A stretch of DNA of 64,000 nt from assembly GCF_002845985.1 (NCBI RefSeq), contig NZ_PDFK01000003.1, positions 744,001 through 808,000 on the forward strand, read 5' to 3'. Within the stretch, counting starts at the first letter, position 1. Each line of letters starts with the position of its first letter. Under the pieces are notes generated by a model, which did no database searches, was not told where the DNA came from, and saw nothing but the letters and a program-made list of their open reading frames with translations. This DNA comes from Lysinibacillus fusiformis. Its GTDB lineage: Bacteria; Bacillota; Bacilli; Bacillales_A; Planococcaceae. Positions 51,202-61,219 of this stretch are shown piece after piece. The position numbers and the translations under genes are program-made.

Positions 51202-51791
51202 CCTATCTTCTCCCCCTCCACGTGTGAAATGTTCACAGTTCTTGCCGAATGAAATACTTTATACATTCTTTCTGCCAATAGGGCTGATGTTATTGCTAAG
51301 CAAACATCAGCGATAATACTACTGAAAAAGCCGATGACAAAAACATGTGACCAGCTTGATTTCATATCTAACCAGAAATTTAATGCTATATATAAATAAG
51401 GAATAGCCACCATATAAATAATGATAAGTCCTATAATCGTTGCTCCAATAAAATGCTTTTTCGTTGGGTTCTCTATTCTTTCAATGATGAACCCAATGAC
51501 ATAGGCAGCTAGGGCAAAGCCAATTAGATAACCAAATGTTGGCTGTAGGACATACGTAAAGCCACCGCCCTGTGTAAAAACAGGTAAGCCTACTAAGCCC
51601 ACACCGATATAGACAAGCTGACTATAAAAACCATTCCGACTACCCAACAAACACCCTGCTAAAAATACAACAACAATTTGTAATGTAAACGGTACAACAG
51701 GCAATGGGATTTTAATAAACGCCCCAATCGCTGTTAGTGCTGCAAACATGGCGATCATGACAAGTGCTAATGTCTGATGTCGCTTAACCAA
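51198..51791 (-). CDS. bioY: Biotin transporter BioY
   Basis: Substrate-binding S-component of the biotin ECF importer. The 197-residue membrane protein has about six helices and the family motifs [38 protein letters not shown] (quoted in part as [16 protein letters not shown]) and [17 protein letters not shown]. The start is TTG at 51789-51791, six bases after GGGGGG, and overlaps the end of bioA. Co-transcription with synthesis genes lets the cell import or make biotin under one control. Confidence 0.95.
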   Translation of the reverse strand: MVKRHQTLALVMIAMFAALTAIGAFIKIPLPVVPFTLQIVVVFLAGCLLGSRNGFYSQLVYIGVGLVGLPVFTQGGGFTYVLQPTFGYLIGFALAAYVIGFIIERIENPTKKHFIGATIIGLIIIYMVAIPYLYIALNFWLDMKSSWSHVFVIGFFSSIIADVCLAITSALLAERMYKVFHSARTVNISHVEGEKIG

Positions 51792-53160
51792 CCTTAGCCC
51801 CCCTATCTTGGAAAAACTGTTCGATCGTTTCTTTCGTTGTTTGAATCATGAAGGACATTTCTTCTTCAGAAATAATATAGGGTGGCATAAAATATAAAAC
51901 ATTGCCAAGAGGTCTGATGAGTAGACCTTTTGCTAAAGCTCGCTGATAAATGTGATAGCCGATCCGTTCCTCACTAGCGAATGGTTCCTTTGTCTGTCGA
52001 TTGGCGACAAGTTCAATAGCTCCCACTAAACCAACTTGTCGATACTCCCCCACATACGGAATATCATGAAAGGCTGCCATGGCTAATTCTCGCATTTGTT
52101 GTCCTTTGTGTTGAATCATCTCCATCACTTGCTCCTCTTCAAACATTGTTAACACTTCAAGTGCGACACGACAGGCCAAGGTATTGCCTGAATAACTATG
52201 TGAATGTAAAAATGCCTTCATCGTTCCATAGTCGTCATAAAAAGCGTTATAGATTTGATCGGTTGTTAAGACAACAGATAACGGTAAATAACCGCCTGTT
52301 AATCCCTTTGATAAACACATAAAATCTGGGGTGATGTCCGCCTGCTCACAGGCAAATAACGTACCTGTCCGACCAAAACCGACAGCAATCTCATCCGCGA
52401 TGAAATGGACCTCATAGTGTGAACATAATGCTCGCAAGCGCTGCAAATAGATAGGTGGATACATTTTCATACCTGCTGCGGCCTGAATAAGCGGTTCAAT
52501 AATAACGGCCGTAATTTCCTCATGATGTGCTTGAAGCTGTTCCTCTACAAATTGACTACATGGCGCTTGGCAGCTTGTTGGCTCTTCCTGAAATGGGCAA
52601 CGGAAGCAATCTGGCCCTTTGGCACGAACAGTATCTAATAAAAGAGGTTGATATACTTCATTGTATAGCCCTACCCCTCCTACCGATAAAGCACCAATGG
52701 TTTCCCCATGATAGGCATCTGTCAAAGCGAGGAAGCGCTGTTTCGCTGGTTTTCCTGTCTGCATATGGTATTGAAAGCTCATTTTCAATGCCACCTCAAT
52801 AGCAGACGAGCCATTATCTGCAAAAAAGACTTTATGTAATTCTTGAGGTGCTAAAGCTGCTAATTTTTCAGCTAAATTTATGGCTGGTTCATGTGTGAAA
52901 TTAGCGAAAATTGTATGCTCTAATGTAAATGCTTGCTCACTTAAAGCTTGGCTAATTCGCGGATTGGCATGTCCAAATAAATTAACCCACCAAGAGGATA
53001 CAGCATCCAAATAACGATGATTATGTTCATCATAAAGCCACACACCTTGCCCTTTTTTTATGACGATTGGCGGAAATGCTTCGTAATCCTTCATCTGTGA
53101 GCACGGATGCCAAACATGTCGTAAATCTCCTGCCTGCAAGTCAGTTAATGCTTGATTCAT
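51784..53160 (-). CDS. bioA: Adenosylmethionine-8-amino-7-oxononanoate aminotransferase
   Basis: PLP enzyme that converts KAPA to DAPA. The 458-residue class III aminotransferase shows [13 protein letters not shown] at its N-terminus, [13 protein letters not shown], the segment [28 protein letters not shown] and the lysine in [16 protein letters not shown] chose the ATG at 53158-53160; a TTG six codons upstream has no binding site. It overlaps the bioD stop by 20 bp, so translation is probably coupled. Confidence 0.95.
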   Translation of the reverse strand: MNQALTDLQAGDLRHVWHPCSQMKDYEAFPPIVIKKGQGVWLYDEHNHRYLDAVSSWWVNLFGHANPRISQALSEQAFTLEHTIFANFTHEPAINLAEKLAALAPQELHKVFFADNGSSAIEVALKMSFQYHMQTGKPAKQRFLALTDAYHGETIGALSVGGVGLYNEVYQPLLLDTVRAKGPDCFRCPFQEEPTSCQAPCSQFVEEQLQAHHEEITAVIIEPLIQAAAGMKMYPPIYLQRLRALCSHYEVHFIADEIAVGFGRTGTLFACEQADITPDFMCLSKGLTGGYLPLSVVLTTDQIYNAFYDDYGTMKAFLHSHSYSGNTLACRVALEVLTMFEEEQVMEMIQHKGQQMRELAMAAFHDIPYVGEYRQVGLVGAIELVANRQTKEPFASEERIGYHIYQRALAKGLLIRPLGNVLYFMPPYIISEEEMSFMIQTTKETIEQFFQDRGAKVG

Positions 53161-53845
53161 AGTGAAAGAGCCTTTCAAACAAAGTAGTGTGTGTCATGGC
53201 ATAATCCATTAGCTGTGACTTGTCCTTCAGCTGTGGAATAATGGCATAAGGTATAGGATAGTACTGTAAAATTGTTTGTATATTGTCTTGTTCTATACTG
53301 CTACCCGTGTCTCCATTAAAGACAATGCCAAGAATATCAATTTGACGAGCGCGCAATGCCTCTATCGTTAACAATGTGTGATTGATCGTCCCAAGTGATG
53401 TCCTTGTGACCAACACGACTGGCAGCTTGCTACTGACAATAACATCAAGCAGAGTCGTACCATTTGGAGCAGTGAAAGGAACAAAGAGCCCACCAGCCCC
53501 CTCGCATATCACGATATCGTAAGCATCTTGTAAAAATTGAATTTGCTGTAATAGCTCTTTGACATCAATTGACTGTCCCTCTAGCTTGGCAGCATAATGC
53601 GGTGATGCCGCTTCCTTCAATGAATAGCTATTAATATGCTCTTGTTGCAGCTTTTGTAAAGAATGCTTTTCATACATAGCTGTATCATGATAATAGCCAT
53701 GCCCATTTTCGTATACCTCACCTGTTTGCACGGGCTTATAGGGTGTGACTTGCAAACCCTGCCTTTGCAAATGACACATCAACATAGTAGTGACCATCGT
53801 TTTACCAACATCCGTATCTGTGCCTACAACCCAAAAATGTCGCAT
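53141..53845 (-). CDS. bioD: Dethiobiotin synthetase
   Basis: ATP-dependent carboxylation of DAPA to dethiobiotin. The 234-residue protein opens with [19 protein letters not shown], including the P-loop, and has TPYKPVQTG and [13 protein letters not shown]. The ATG at 53843-53845 follows GGGGGAGGTTAACA; the frame runs 28 codons further upstream through the operator without a binding site. It is the first gene of bioDAYB, the order known in Lysinibacillus sphaericus, and lies behind a BirA-type operator at 53867-53894. Confidence 0.96.
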   Translation of the reverse strand: MRHFWVVGTDTDVGKTMVTTMLMCHLQRQGLQVTPYKPVQTGEVYENGHGYYHDTAMYEKHSLQKLQQEHINSYSLKEAASPHYAAKLEGQSIDVKELLQQIQFLQDAYDIVICEGAGGLFVPFTAPNGTTLLDVIVSSKLPVVLVTRTSLGTINHTLLTIEALRARQIDILGIVFNGDTGSSIEQDNIQTILQYYPIPYAIIPQLKDKSQLMDYAMTHTTLFERLFHYESSIN

Positions 53846-53866
53846 TGTTAACCTCCCCCTCTTTGC

Positions 53867-53894
53867 GTTAACTAATAACAATATAAAAGTTAAC
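53867..53894. promoter_or_regulatory. BirA-type biotin operator
   Basis: GTTAAC at 53867-53872 and at 53889-53894 are separated by 16 bases. This matches the Gram-positive BirA operator pattern TGTTAAC-N14-16-GTTAACA. A third GTTAAC at 53847-53852 is 14 bases from the first and overlaps the bioD ribosome binding site. Confidence 0.8.
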
Positions 53895-54109
53895 ACATTT
53901 AATTTCATTTTGTAAATGCCTATTTGCATTTTCTAAGAAACTCGTTTTAAAAAAGGGAATTTTGCGATAATTTATGTAAAACTAAATCATTACCTCCTAA
54001 ATCCTACTCGAGGCTACTTATTCATAAAATAAAAAGGATTGAAAATAACGCTGATATTGAAAGGAGTTTCATCTCATCTTGTAGTATTACACTGTATGGG
54101 GGTGGTTGT

Positions 54110-54577
54110 ATGTTTGGCATTTTTAAAGAATCCGAGAAGATCATCGATACATATGAACAAGTGCATTCAATTTTAAAATCTTTACTGACCTATGAACTAA
54201 AAGAATTACCGACCCGTTATGAATTTTGGTATCGTGTGGCGATACGTCTTGAGGAGTTTCGCACATTACAGATGGAGCATCGAACTAAGATTTCGATGAC
54301 CTCATCTGTTGGACGCTTTCATCAAACACAATATGAGACCATCACACAAAAATTAGCAAAGTTTGAGCGATTAGCTGATATCTATAAGCTATTTTGTATC
54401 GAAGAAGAACGAGCAGGATTAAATCATCGCCTTTATTTTCATCAAGAAGCTATTGCTGCTCTCTATGAGCATATACAACATAAGGAGCTTTACACATATT
54501 GTGACGATGTTCAACAGCAATTTTGGGAGGCCGTCCGTGATGACATGCTAAATGCAATCGCACACCTCGATTCATGA
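54110..54577 (+). CDS. Hypothetical protein, 155 residues
   Basis: I do not recognise this family. The protein is soluble, acidic to neutral and almost entirely helical by pattern, with heptad-like stretches such as ESEKIIDTYEQVHSILKSLL and TITQKLAKFERLADIYKLF. There is no signal peptide, membrane helix or catalytic motif. Aromatic residues are frequent (FWYRVAIRLEEFR). The ATG follows GGGGGTGGTTGT. It is a monocistronic unit with a terminator inside the inverted-repeat element at 54586-54735, and it lies upstream of the response regulator. A link to that two-component pair is only positional. Confidence 0.75.
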   Translation: MFGIFKESEKIIDTYEQVHSILKSLLTYELKELPTRYEFWYRVAIRLEEFRTLQMEHRTKISMTSSVGRFHQTQYETITQKLAKFERLADIYKLFCIEEERAGLNHRLYFHQEAIAALYEHIQHKELYTYCDDVQQQFWEAVRDDMLNAIAHLDS

Positions 54578-54585
54578 TGTTGGAG

Positions 54586-54735
54586 GAGGCTGGGACAAAA
54601 AGAAAAAATGTTAGACCAAGATACAATCGGTCTGACATTTTTTTGATTTAGGAAGAAATATTTAACTCAATGAGGCGAAAAAACTATTATCTATTTTCGC
54701 TATTTTTCAAAATAATGGAGTTCTGTCCCAGCCTC
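54586..54735. mobile_element. 150-bp MITE-like element with 12-bp terminal inverted repeats
   Basis: The ends GAGGCTGGGACA (54586-54597) and TGTCCCAGCCTC (54724-54735) are perfect inverted repeats. The 126-bp interior is AT-rich and non-coding, with a hairpin-terminator near its left side. GAGGCTGGGACA...TGTCCCAGCCTC ends are familiar from intergenic repeats of Firmicutes. Whether it transposes or is a structured RNA element is not known. Only one copy was noticed in the window. Confidence 0.6.
54606..54646 (+). terminator. Terminator within the inverted-repeat element
   Basis: AAATGTTAGACC (54606-54617) pairs with GGTCTGACATTT (one G-T pair), which runs into TTTTTTT. It serves the 155-residue gene ending at 54577. 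Confidence 0.82.
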
Positions 54736-54882
54736 TTGCTGTTTATTAGCCATAAACAGTCCTCCCTGATTGCTTTGCTCTATAGGATATTGCAGTGTTA
54801 AAATGACACAAGCGCTAAACCTTCTCTTTCCCATCCGAGATAAAAGTTGGTATATTTTATAATAGGAAGGAGATTTAGTGAT

Positions 54883-55572
54883 ATGGTGAACGAGAAGATT
54901 TTAATAGTAGAAGATGACATAGATATTATGGAAGTTTTATCGCTAACGCTAGTGAATGCTAACTATACAGTATTAAAGGCACCCTCCCTATCCACTGGTT
55001 GGCATCTCGTTGGCACGCAACAACCCGATTTAATCTTGTTAGATGTTAATTTACCGGATGGTACAGGCTTTGAGCTAGCCAAAAAAATCCGAGAAGTATC
55101 GGATGCCATTATCATCTTTGTGACCGTCAATCATTTAATTGAACAAAAGCTTGAAGGCTTTGAGGTTGGGGCAGACGATTATATAACAAAGCCATTTATT
55201 CCGAAAGAATTATTGGCACGTGTTCAAGCCAATTTAAAAAGAAGAATCCCATCTAAGCAAAATCATGTTGTACATATTGATAATTTATCTATTCATTTTG
55301 ACGAAAAAAACGTCTATAAAGATGGTCAGCTTCTAAACTTGTTCACAAAGGAAAAACTGCTCCTCTTTTTTCTAATGGAGCATGCAAATCAAGTGATTAG
55401 TGTTGACCAGCTCATTGACCATGTTTGGGGCTATGACGGTGTCACCGATTTGAAAACTGTCTCTGTCCATATTAGTACCCTTCGGCGCAAAATTGAAGAT
55501 GTCCCCTCTAAACCAAAATGGATTCAAACGGTGAGAGGATTTGGCTATCAATTCGTCTATAAAAGAGAGTGA
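54883..55572 (+). CDS. OmpR/PhoB family response regulator
   Basis: A 229-residue two-domain regulator. The receiver domain has the acidic pair in ILIVEDDIDIM, the phosphoacceptor Asp in LILLDVNLPDG and the conserved Lys in DDYITKPF. The C-terminal winged helix includes VWGYDGVTDLKTVSVHISTLRRKIE and TVRGFGYQFV. I chose the ATG at 54883 after AAGGAGATTTAGTGAT; an earlier ATG lies upstream of the -10-like TATAAT at 54858-54863. It is convergent with the giant hybrid kinase, 30 bp away, and that kinase is its likely partner by position. Confidence 0.93.
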   Translation: MVNEKILIVEDDIDIMEVLSLTLVNANYTVLKAPSLSTGWHLVGTQQPDLILLDVNLPDGTGFELAKKIREVSDAIIIFVTVNHLIEQKLEGFEVGADDYITKPFIPKELLARVQANLKRRIPSKQNHVVHIDNLSIHFDEKNVYKDGQLLNLFTKEKLLLFFLMEHANQVISVDQLIDHVWGYDGVTDLKTVSVHISTLRRKIEDVPSKPKWIQTVRGFGYQFVYKRE

Positions 55573-55602
55573 TGAGCATTAAGATAAGGCTCATCACTCT
55601 TG
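55566..55602. terminator. Bidirectional terminator between response regulator and hybrid kinase
   Basis: AGAGTGATGAGC (55566-55577) pairs perfectly with GCTCATCACTCT (55589-55600). T-rich runs follow on both strands (TTGTT to the right, CTTTTAT to the left). The stem overlaps the response regulator stop codon. Confidence 0.78.
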
Positions 55603-58600
55603 TTAACTATTTACCAATACTTTCGCTAATGGTAATGTAAAGCTAAATATGCTTCCTTCATTTTCAATGCTTTCAACAAAAATTTCGCCATTATGCTGGT
55701 GCACAATTTGCTTACAAATGGCTAATCCGATCCCATGTGAATCGGATGCATGGATATGGGTAGCTCGATAATAGCTATCAAAGATAAAAGGTAAATCCCT
55801 CTCAGCAATACCAACACCACTATCGGCTATCGAACAAATCAAATGCTTGTCCTCCACATGCATGGACAATTGAATACCACCACTTGATGTATATTTCATC
55901 GCATTAGTCATCATATTTTCAATCACCTGGTTGATTCTTGTCTCATCAATCAGTAGCTGTGCTTCCTGATGACCATAAAAGTGAGCACTATAGGTTAATC
56001 CTGACCGTTTGATGTCATCCTTATATCGATTTGCCATTTGTTGATATAATTCCTTTGCCTTTACCTCTGTATAAGAAAATTCTGCTCTACCAGCTTCTAG
56101 ATTCGCTAAATCAAACAAGTCTTGAATTAAGCTGTTTAATGATAGTAGCCTTTCCTTACTTCTTAGTAAGTATTTCTCTTTAGCCGCTTCCTCCACGATA
56201 ACGCCCTCAAGCATCAATTCTATATATCCTAAAGTAGAGGTTAGTGGGGAACGTAGCTCATGAGAAATACTATGCAAAAGTTTTTTGCGTTCCAGTTCAT
56301 TTTTTTCTAAACGTTCATTCATTTTTTTCAAGTGCCGATTGGTTTCATCCAATTCCTTTGTACGTAGCTGTACTCGCTTTTCTAAATCCCCATATATTTT
56401 GGCATTTTCAAAAGATACGGCAATTTGAGCAGCTATGACTTTCAGAAGCTGGACATGAGATGGATGGAAGGCATTTGTCAGCAACGTATTCTCAAAATAT
56501 AAAATCGAAATAATTTCATTTTGATGAACAATCGGTAAGCAAAGAATAGATTTCGCCGTTGAATAAGATAAAAGAGGATGCTGTGTCTTTTGAGCATTTT
56601 GAATAATCACATGTTCTTTGCTTTTAAGAACATAGCGTATAATAGACTGCATATTCGCACTAAAGTCCTCTATTTTTTGTTGCTCATACAGCGTAAAGGC
56701 ATTTTCCGCAGCTTCTGCCTTTGCCAACACCAGTAGTTGCTGCTGCTGTTTATGAATAAAGTAACCACTATCTGCCCCTACATGCTTTAACAGGGAAAAC
56801 AATATGTTATGCAGGAGATCCTCCATGCGAATGGCTGTTGCAAAAGATTGGGTCGTCTCAAATACAGTCATCATATCAAACGTGAGTGATTGTCTACGCT
56901 GACTTTCTGGTTGGCGATTTACTTGATAATCACTTTCCCATCTTCTAGCAATCGTTTCGGCTCCCCATGCTTGCATGCTTTGAATACCATTTAATATATA
57001 GTGTCTTGCTGTTTTCATTTGCTGTTTGGCGCGATAATAGTCTGCTGCTCGTTCATAAGCAAGTGCCACATCTTGGATAAAGCCATTCATTTTTGCTAAT
57101 TGTATAGCTCGGTCATAATAGAGCTCAGCATCTTTTTCTTTGTTGTTGGAACGGTAATTTTCTGCCATTAATAAGATATAGAGATGCTCGTAATTGGCAG
57201 GAGAATAACTGGCCCATTTTTTAAATTTTTTTATGCTTTGCTGTATGTCAGATAGATATAAGTGTCGCTCTTGTGCTTCACCATTGAGGCGCTGCAGAAA
57301 ATGAAATTGCCACATAGCCCGATAAAAATAATAAACGGTAGAAATCGGTAATGTATAGGTTTCTTTACTTAATTCCTTTAAGTCTATCAAAATCGCTTTT
57401 CCTTGCTTTTCATCGCCTAATAAAAAGGACATTTGTAAACGTACTGAATAATGCATGATTTTAATAGCAGGTTGATCCTGTATCGTAAAGGAGTACCCCC
57501 AATGTACAGGATGATGTGGATCGTGCAGAGCATTCATCCATCCTCCCATTTCAGCTAAAAAATCAATCGATAAAGTACTTGCATGTATGGAAAATTCATC
57601 TTGTTGTCGCCTAATTTCCTGCTGTAAATCTTGAATGGAAGCCCCCTGAATAAGTCGAATAACGACAATAAAACAAGAGGCTGAGGATACTAAATGATAT
57701 AAGCCGAGCTCTTGGCTTTTTTGTTGAGCCTCGTTAATATATTGAATGCTGGCTTCATACGGCTCTGTCCAATGGCTGATAAACACCCCATACACATAAT
57801 AAGTATGTCCTTTGATATAAATACTCTCTTGCGTATCGGCAACGGTGATGGCCAATTTTCCAAAGCGAGCAGCTTCTTTTATATTGCCAAATCCCGCATT
57901 TAAAAGCATGGCATAATTAATCAATACCATGGCACTTTTCGGTGTCGTACCATACTTCAACTGTAGGCGCATGCCTTTCATTAAAAGAATGCCCGTTAAG
58001 TTAGGATTTAACAGGAAAGCACTTGCCGTCATATTAATAATTAAATGAATTAATAGATCAATTTCCTTACTATTTGTTGCAGATTGTTGCAATAAATCCT
58101 GGTCAGACATATGTCGCAATGCTAATTTTAATAATAGATATTCTTTGAGAAGCTGTGATTTTTTAGGAGCTGCCGTAATTTTCAAATTTGCAACTTGTAA
58201 CCCCGCCAAGCCTGCTTCTAGACCAATACTAGGATTATCAGATTCAATATATAATATCGTTTTTAAATTATTAATCATCAGCTTTTCTAACACTGTCTCT
58301 GAATGCTGCAAAGCTTCTGTTAAATGTATTTCAGAGCGTTCATAGTGCCCTGCAATATATTCACATTCTCCTAAGTTCGCATATAATTTAACAGACAGTT
58401 CTCTCCTAGTTATCCAATGATCCGGTGTTAATAGTTCTTTACTAGTTGTAAAAAATTTAAGCGCATTATCAAACAACCCTATTCTTTTAGCCTCTATTCC
58501 TAGTTGATAATTCCAGAGAGCCAACTTCTGTTTTTCTTCCCTCGTCAATAATTGCCGGCTGTAATTAAAATGCATAACCATTTCGTTTAAACGATCATGG

Positions 58601-60738
58601 TCTGCAATCGTTGGAGAATTCTCAGTTAGTAATTGGCCAATTTGATAATGCAGCTTGATGCGCTTTTGTAACGGAATTTCTTGATAGGCTACTTGCTGAA
58701 TACGATCATGGACAAATTGGAATTTTGTCGAAAATGTATGCAAAATTCCTTCATGTTCAAATGTACTCGCCCATTTATAATGTGCATCTAACGGAATAAT
58801 AAAACCATTTTCCACAAGTGTTTCTAAATATTTCAATAATGTTTGAGCAGGTAGGGAGACAAGCTTTAAGACATCACTAAATTCAAAACGCTGACCAAAA
58901 CATGCGACAAGTCGTAAAATAGCATGGATATCGGTCGTTAAATTAGCCATTCTATTCTCAATGAAAGCAAGTAGCTCGTTATTTAAACGAGATAAATTGA
59001 ATTTCTGACGATTAAACTGCCACTCTTTTGTTGTCGTATTAAAATAAATCGTGTTATCTTGCTGGAGTGAACGGTACACTTCTTTTACAAAGAGTGGATT
59101 CCCTTTGGTCAAATTAAATAATTGTTTAGCAATGACCTGTATCGTTTGCGGCTGAGCATTGAAAGATGCCTCAAGCCATTGCTGCACATGTTGTTCCTGA
59201 AGAAGGGGTAAAGGAATATGGTGACAATTGGAAAAAACAGTGGTTCTTTGCTCACTTTTTTCCTCTGTGCTGTCCTCATTCACTCGGAATGTCCCAATCA
59301 TCATAAAGTACCCCGCTCGTTGCTGCTCATAAATTTGTGCCATAATTTCAAGCGTACTCTGATTGGCCCAGTGCAAATCATCAACAAACCATACAACCGG
59401 TTTCTTTTGTATTGCAAATGTTAATAAAATTTTTTGAATAGATATAAACGTATAGGAATGGAGCTGTTTTGTATTTTGACGAACCTCCTTTTGAAAGCCT
59501 ACTTCTTCCTTCACAAACCATTTGAGTTCAGGTAATAAATGAATAAGCTCATCTGTCACAACTAATTTGACTTCCTGGAATAATTTTTTCCATAATTGTA
59601 CAGATTTTTCACCTTCCATATAAACCAATTTCAATAAATTTCTTAACGGATGAACCACAATGGTATAGTCATTTTCTAATTGTAATTGCTCATACTTCGT
59701 TGCAATAAAATAGCCCTTTGCCGCCGCAATTTCACCCTTCAGCTCTTGTACTAGCTTGGATTTTCCATATCCTGCTTGCCCTGAAATAGTGACCATTTTT
59801 TTATCACCTTTTGTGACCTGATAAAAGTGAGAGGAAAGCTCTGCAAATTGCTCTTCTCTGCCGTAAAGCTTAGTAGACAATCCCGAATTCAACTGTAAAT
59901 CCTGTTGACCTAGTGGGAAGTCGTCAAGTGATTTATTTGCCGTAAGTCTATGTTGGATAAAGAGCAAATCCTCTTTCAAACCCATTGCACTTTGATAACG
60001 ATCAACCGGATTTTTAGCTAAAAGCTTGTCAATAATCTTCCAAAGGAGAGGATGACAACTATTTTGAAGGTTCATCAAGGATTCTGGCTTTTTGGTTAAG
60101 ATTTCGTAAATTAAATCTACAGCATCCTTTGCTTGAAAAGGTAATTGACCGCCCAATATTTCGTAAAAAATCATACCAAGTGCATATAAATCCGTACGAT
60201 AATCCACATCTAAATGAAGTCTGCCCGTCTGTTCAGGTGCATAATAAGGTAACTGATCCCGTCTTTCATAGGGATTTTCAATTACAACTGGCGATTCTGC
60301 ATCATATTTCGAACTAAACTCGGAGCTTAATAATTTTATTTTGAACGAATTTGGATTGATTAATATTTGATCAGGATGAAGGTGCAAATAAAGTAAATTA
60401 CTTTGTTGCATTTTAATACAAATATTCACAAGCTCAATCGCTATTAGTAGAAATTGATGTAAAGAAATAAGGTTATTTCCGAGTTGCTTTAGGGGCACAC
60501 CATTAAAATTTTCATAGATAATCGCATATTGTTTATCTATATAATCCATAGCAATCGGCTTCAATAGCCAAGGATTTTGCTCATTGGAAAACAAGGTAAA
60601 TTCATATTGCAGTTTGGCTCTTGTCTCAGCAGAATTTTGATGAATACTTTTTACGAGTACCAGATTGTTAAATTTCTTCATATACATTCTTTGTAAGTGC
60701 CAATCTTGATTAGACTGCAAAAGGATACAATCATTCAC
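55603..60738 (-). CDS. Giant hybrid sensor: pseudokinase - AAA ATPase - helical repeats - GAF - histidine kinase
   Basis: A 1711-residue cytoplasmic protein. Residues 1-265 match the protein-kinase fold (Lys30 in VLVKSI; APEQTGRLHLDVDYRTDLYALG as activation-segment end) but the catalytic loop reads YLHLHPDQILIN instead of HRD..N and the DFG is replaced by LLSSEF, so it is a pseudokinase. Then follow an AAA ATPase (Walker A GQAGYGKS at 320-327; Walker B VVWFVDDLHWA), a long alpha-solenoid (about 700-1240), a GAF domain (about 1280-1430), a coiled coil, HisKA (His1493 in SISHELRSP) and HATPase_c (NAMKYT, DSGVGI, SHGIGLAI). No membrane helices. The GTG start follows GAGGGGGTTCGTTT. This hybrid architecture is known from cyanobacteria and some Bacilli; the signal is unknown. 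Its partner is probably the convergent response regulator. Confidence 0.9.
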   Translation of the reverse strand: MNDCILLQSNQDWHLQRMYMKKFNNLVLVKSIHQNSAETRAKLQYEFTLFSNEQNPWLLKPIAMDYIDKQYAIIYENFNGVPLKQLGNNLISLHQFLLIAIELVNICIKMQQSNLLYLHLHPDQILINPNSFKIKLLSSEFSSKYDAESPVVIENPYERRDQLPYYAPEQTGRLHLDVDYRTDLYALGMIFYEILGGQLPFQAKDAVDLIYEILTKKPESLMNLQNSCHPLLWKIIDKLLAKNPVDRYQSAMGLKEDLLFIQHRLTANKSLDDFPLGQQDLQLNSGLSTKLYGREEQFAELSSHFYQVTKGDKKMVTISGQAGYGKSKLVQELKGEIAAAKGYFIATKYEQLQLENDYTIVVHPLRNLLKLVYMEGEKSVQLWKKLFQEVKLVVTDELIHLLPELKWFVKEEVGFQKEVRQNTKQLHSYTFISIQKILLTFAIQKKPVVWFVDDLHWANQSTLEIMAQIYEQQRAGYFMMIGTFRVNEDSTEEKSEQRTTVFSNCHHIPLPLLQEQHVQQWLEASFNAQPQTIQVIAKQLFNLTKGNPLFVKEVYRSLQQDNTIYFNTTTKEWQFNRQKFNLSRLNNELLAFIENRMANLTTDIHAILRLVACFGQRFEFSDVLKLVSLPAQTLLKYLETLVENGFIIPLDAHYKWASTFEHEGILHTFSTKFQFVHDRIQQVAYQEIPLQKRIKLHYQIGQLLTENSPTIADHDRLNEMVMHFNYSRQLLTREEKQKLALWNYQLGIEAKRIGLFDNALKFFTTSKELLTPDHWITRRELSVKLYANLGECEYIAGHYERSEIHLTEALQHSETVLEKLMINNLKTILYIESDNPSIGLEAGLAGLQVANLKITAAPKKSQLLKEYLLLKLALRHMSDQDLLQQSATNSKEIDLLIHLIINMTASAFLLNPNLTGILLMKGMRLQLKYGTTPKSAMVLINYAMLLNAGFGNIKEAARFGKLAITVADTQESIYIKGHTYYVYGVFISHWTEPYEASIQYINEAQQKSQELGLYHLVSSASCFIVVIRLIQGASIQDLQQEIRRQQDEFSIHASTLSIDFLAEMGGWMNALHDPHHPVHWGYSFTIQDQPAIKIMHYSVRLQMSFLLGDEKQGKAILIDLKELSKETYTLPISTVYYFYRAMWQFHFLQRLNGEAQERHLYLSDIQQSIKKFKKWASYSPANYEHLYILLMAENYRSNNKEKDAELYYDRAIQLAKMNGFIQDVALAYERAADYYRAKQQMKTARHYILNGIQSMQAWGAETIARRWESDYQVNRQPESQRRQSLTFDMMTVFETTQSFATAIRMEDLLHNILFSLLKHVGADSGYFIHKQQQQLLVLAKAEAAENAFTLYEQQKIEDFSANMQSIIRYVLKSKEHVIIQNAQKTQHPLLSYSTAKSILCLPIVHQNEIISILYFENTLLTNAFHPSHVQLLKVIAAQIAVSFENAKIYGDLEKRVQLRTKELDETNRHLKKMNERLEKNELERKKLLHSISHELRSPLTSTLGYIELMLEGVIVEEAAKEKYLLRSKERLLSLNSLIQDLFDLANLEAGRAEFSYTEVKAKELYQQMANRYKDDIKRSGLTYSAHFYGHQEAQLLIDETRINQVIENMMTNAMKYTSSGGIQLSMHVEDKHLICSIADSGVGIAERDLPFIFDSYYRATHIHASDSHGIGLAICKQIVHQHNGEIFVESIENEGSIFSFTLPLAKVLVNS

Positions 60739-61177
60739 AAACGAACCCCCTCTTCTATCTAGTTATACTACCTTCATTTGTTAATTAGAAATCCAACGAA
60801 ACTAAATCACTATTTATATTTATATACATTTATGCCAAAAATCGAGGTTGTTTTTCAAGCACATTAAAATGAGGTATACAAGAATGTAAATCTTTAAGAT
60901 ACATCCAGAAATTGTATATTAGTGTATAAGCTTATTATACTATTTTTCTATTGAAGGTTCTTCACCTTTTATTCAATACTCAGAAAATTTCACAAAGCTC
61001 TATCTAGTTTGGACACGACCTTTACATTCCCTTTCCTCCTACTTTTGTATATGAAATACTATAAAAAACGAAGGTTAAAATTTGGTTAAATAATATTATT
61101 ATTTTTACAGGCTATACATAAGCCATCTTTATAGAATGGAACATCTTACTTTTACAGACTTACTTTGAGCGATTCAT
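60739..61177. other. 439-bp intergenic region, no gene seen
   Basis: Very AT-rich DNA between the hybrid kinase and the leftward membrane protein gene. It must hold the kinase promoter on its left side (a TATAAC-type -10 is near 60760). No RNA gene, repeat or supported reading frame was found. Confidence 0.5.
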
Positions 61178-61213
61178 AAAACGGGTGCACGCATATTAGG
61201 AGCACCCGTTTTA
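61175..61213 (-). terminator. Terminator of the membrane protein gene
   Basis: AAAACGGGTGC (about 61178-61190) pairs with GCACCCGTTTT (61202-61212). A and T tracts flank the stem on both sides, so it can work on both strands. Confidence 0.82.
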
Positions 61214-61219
61214 GGATAG

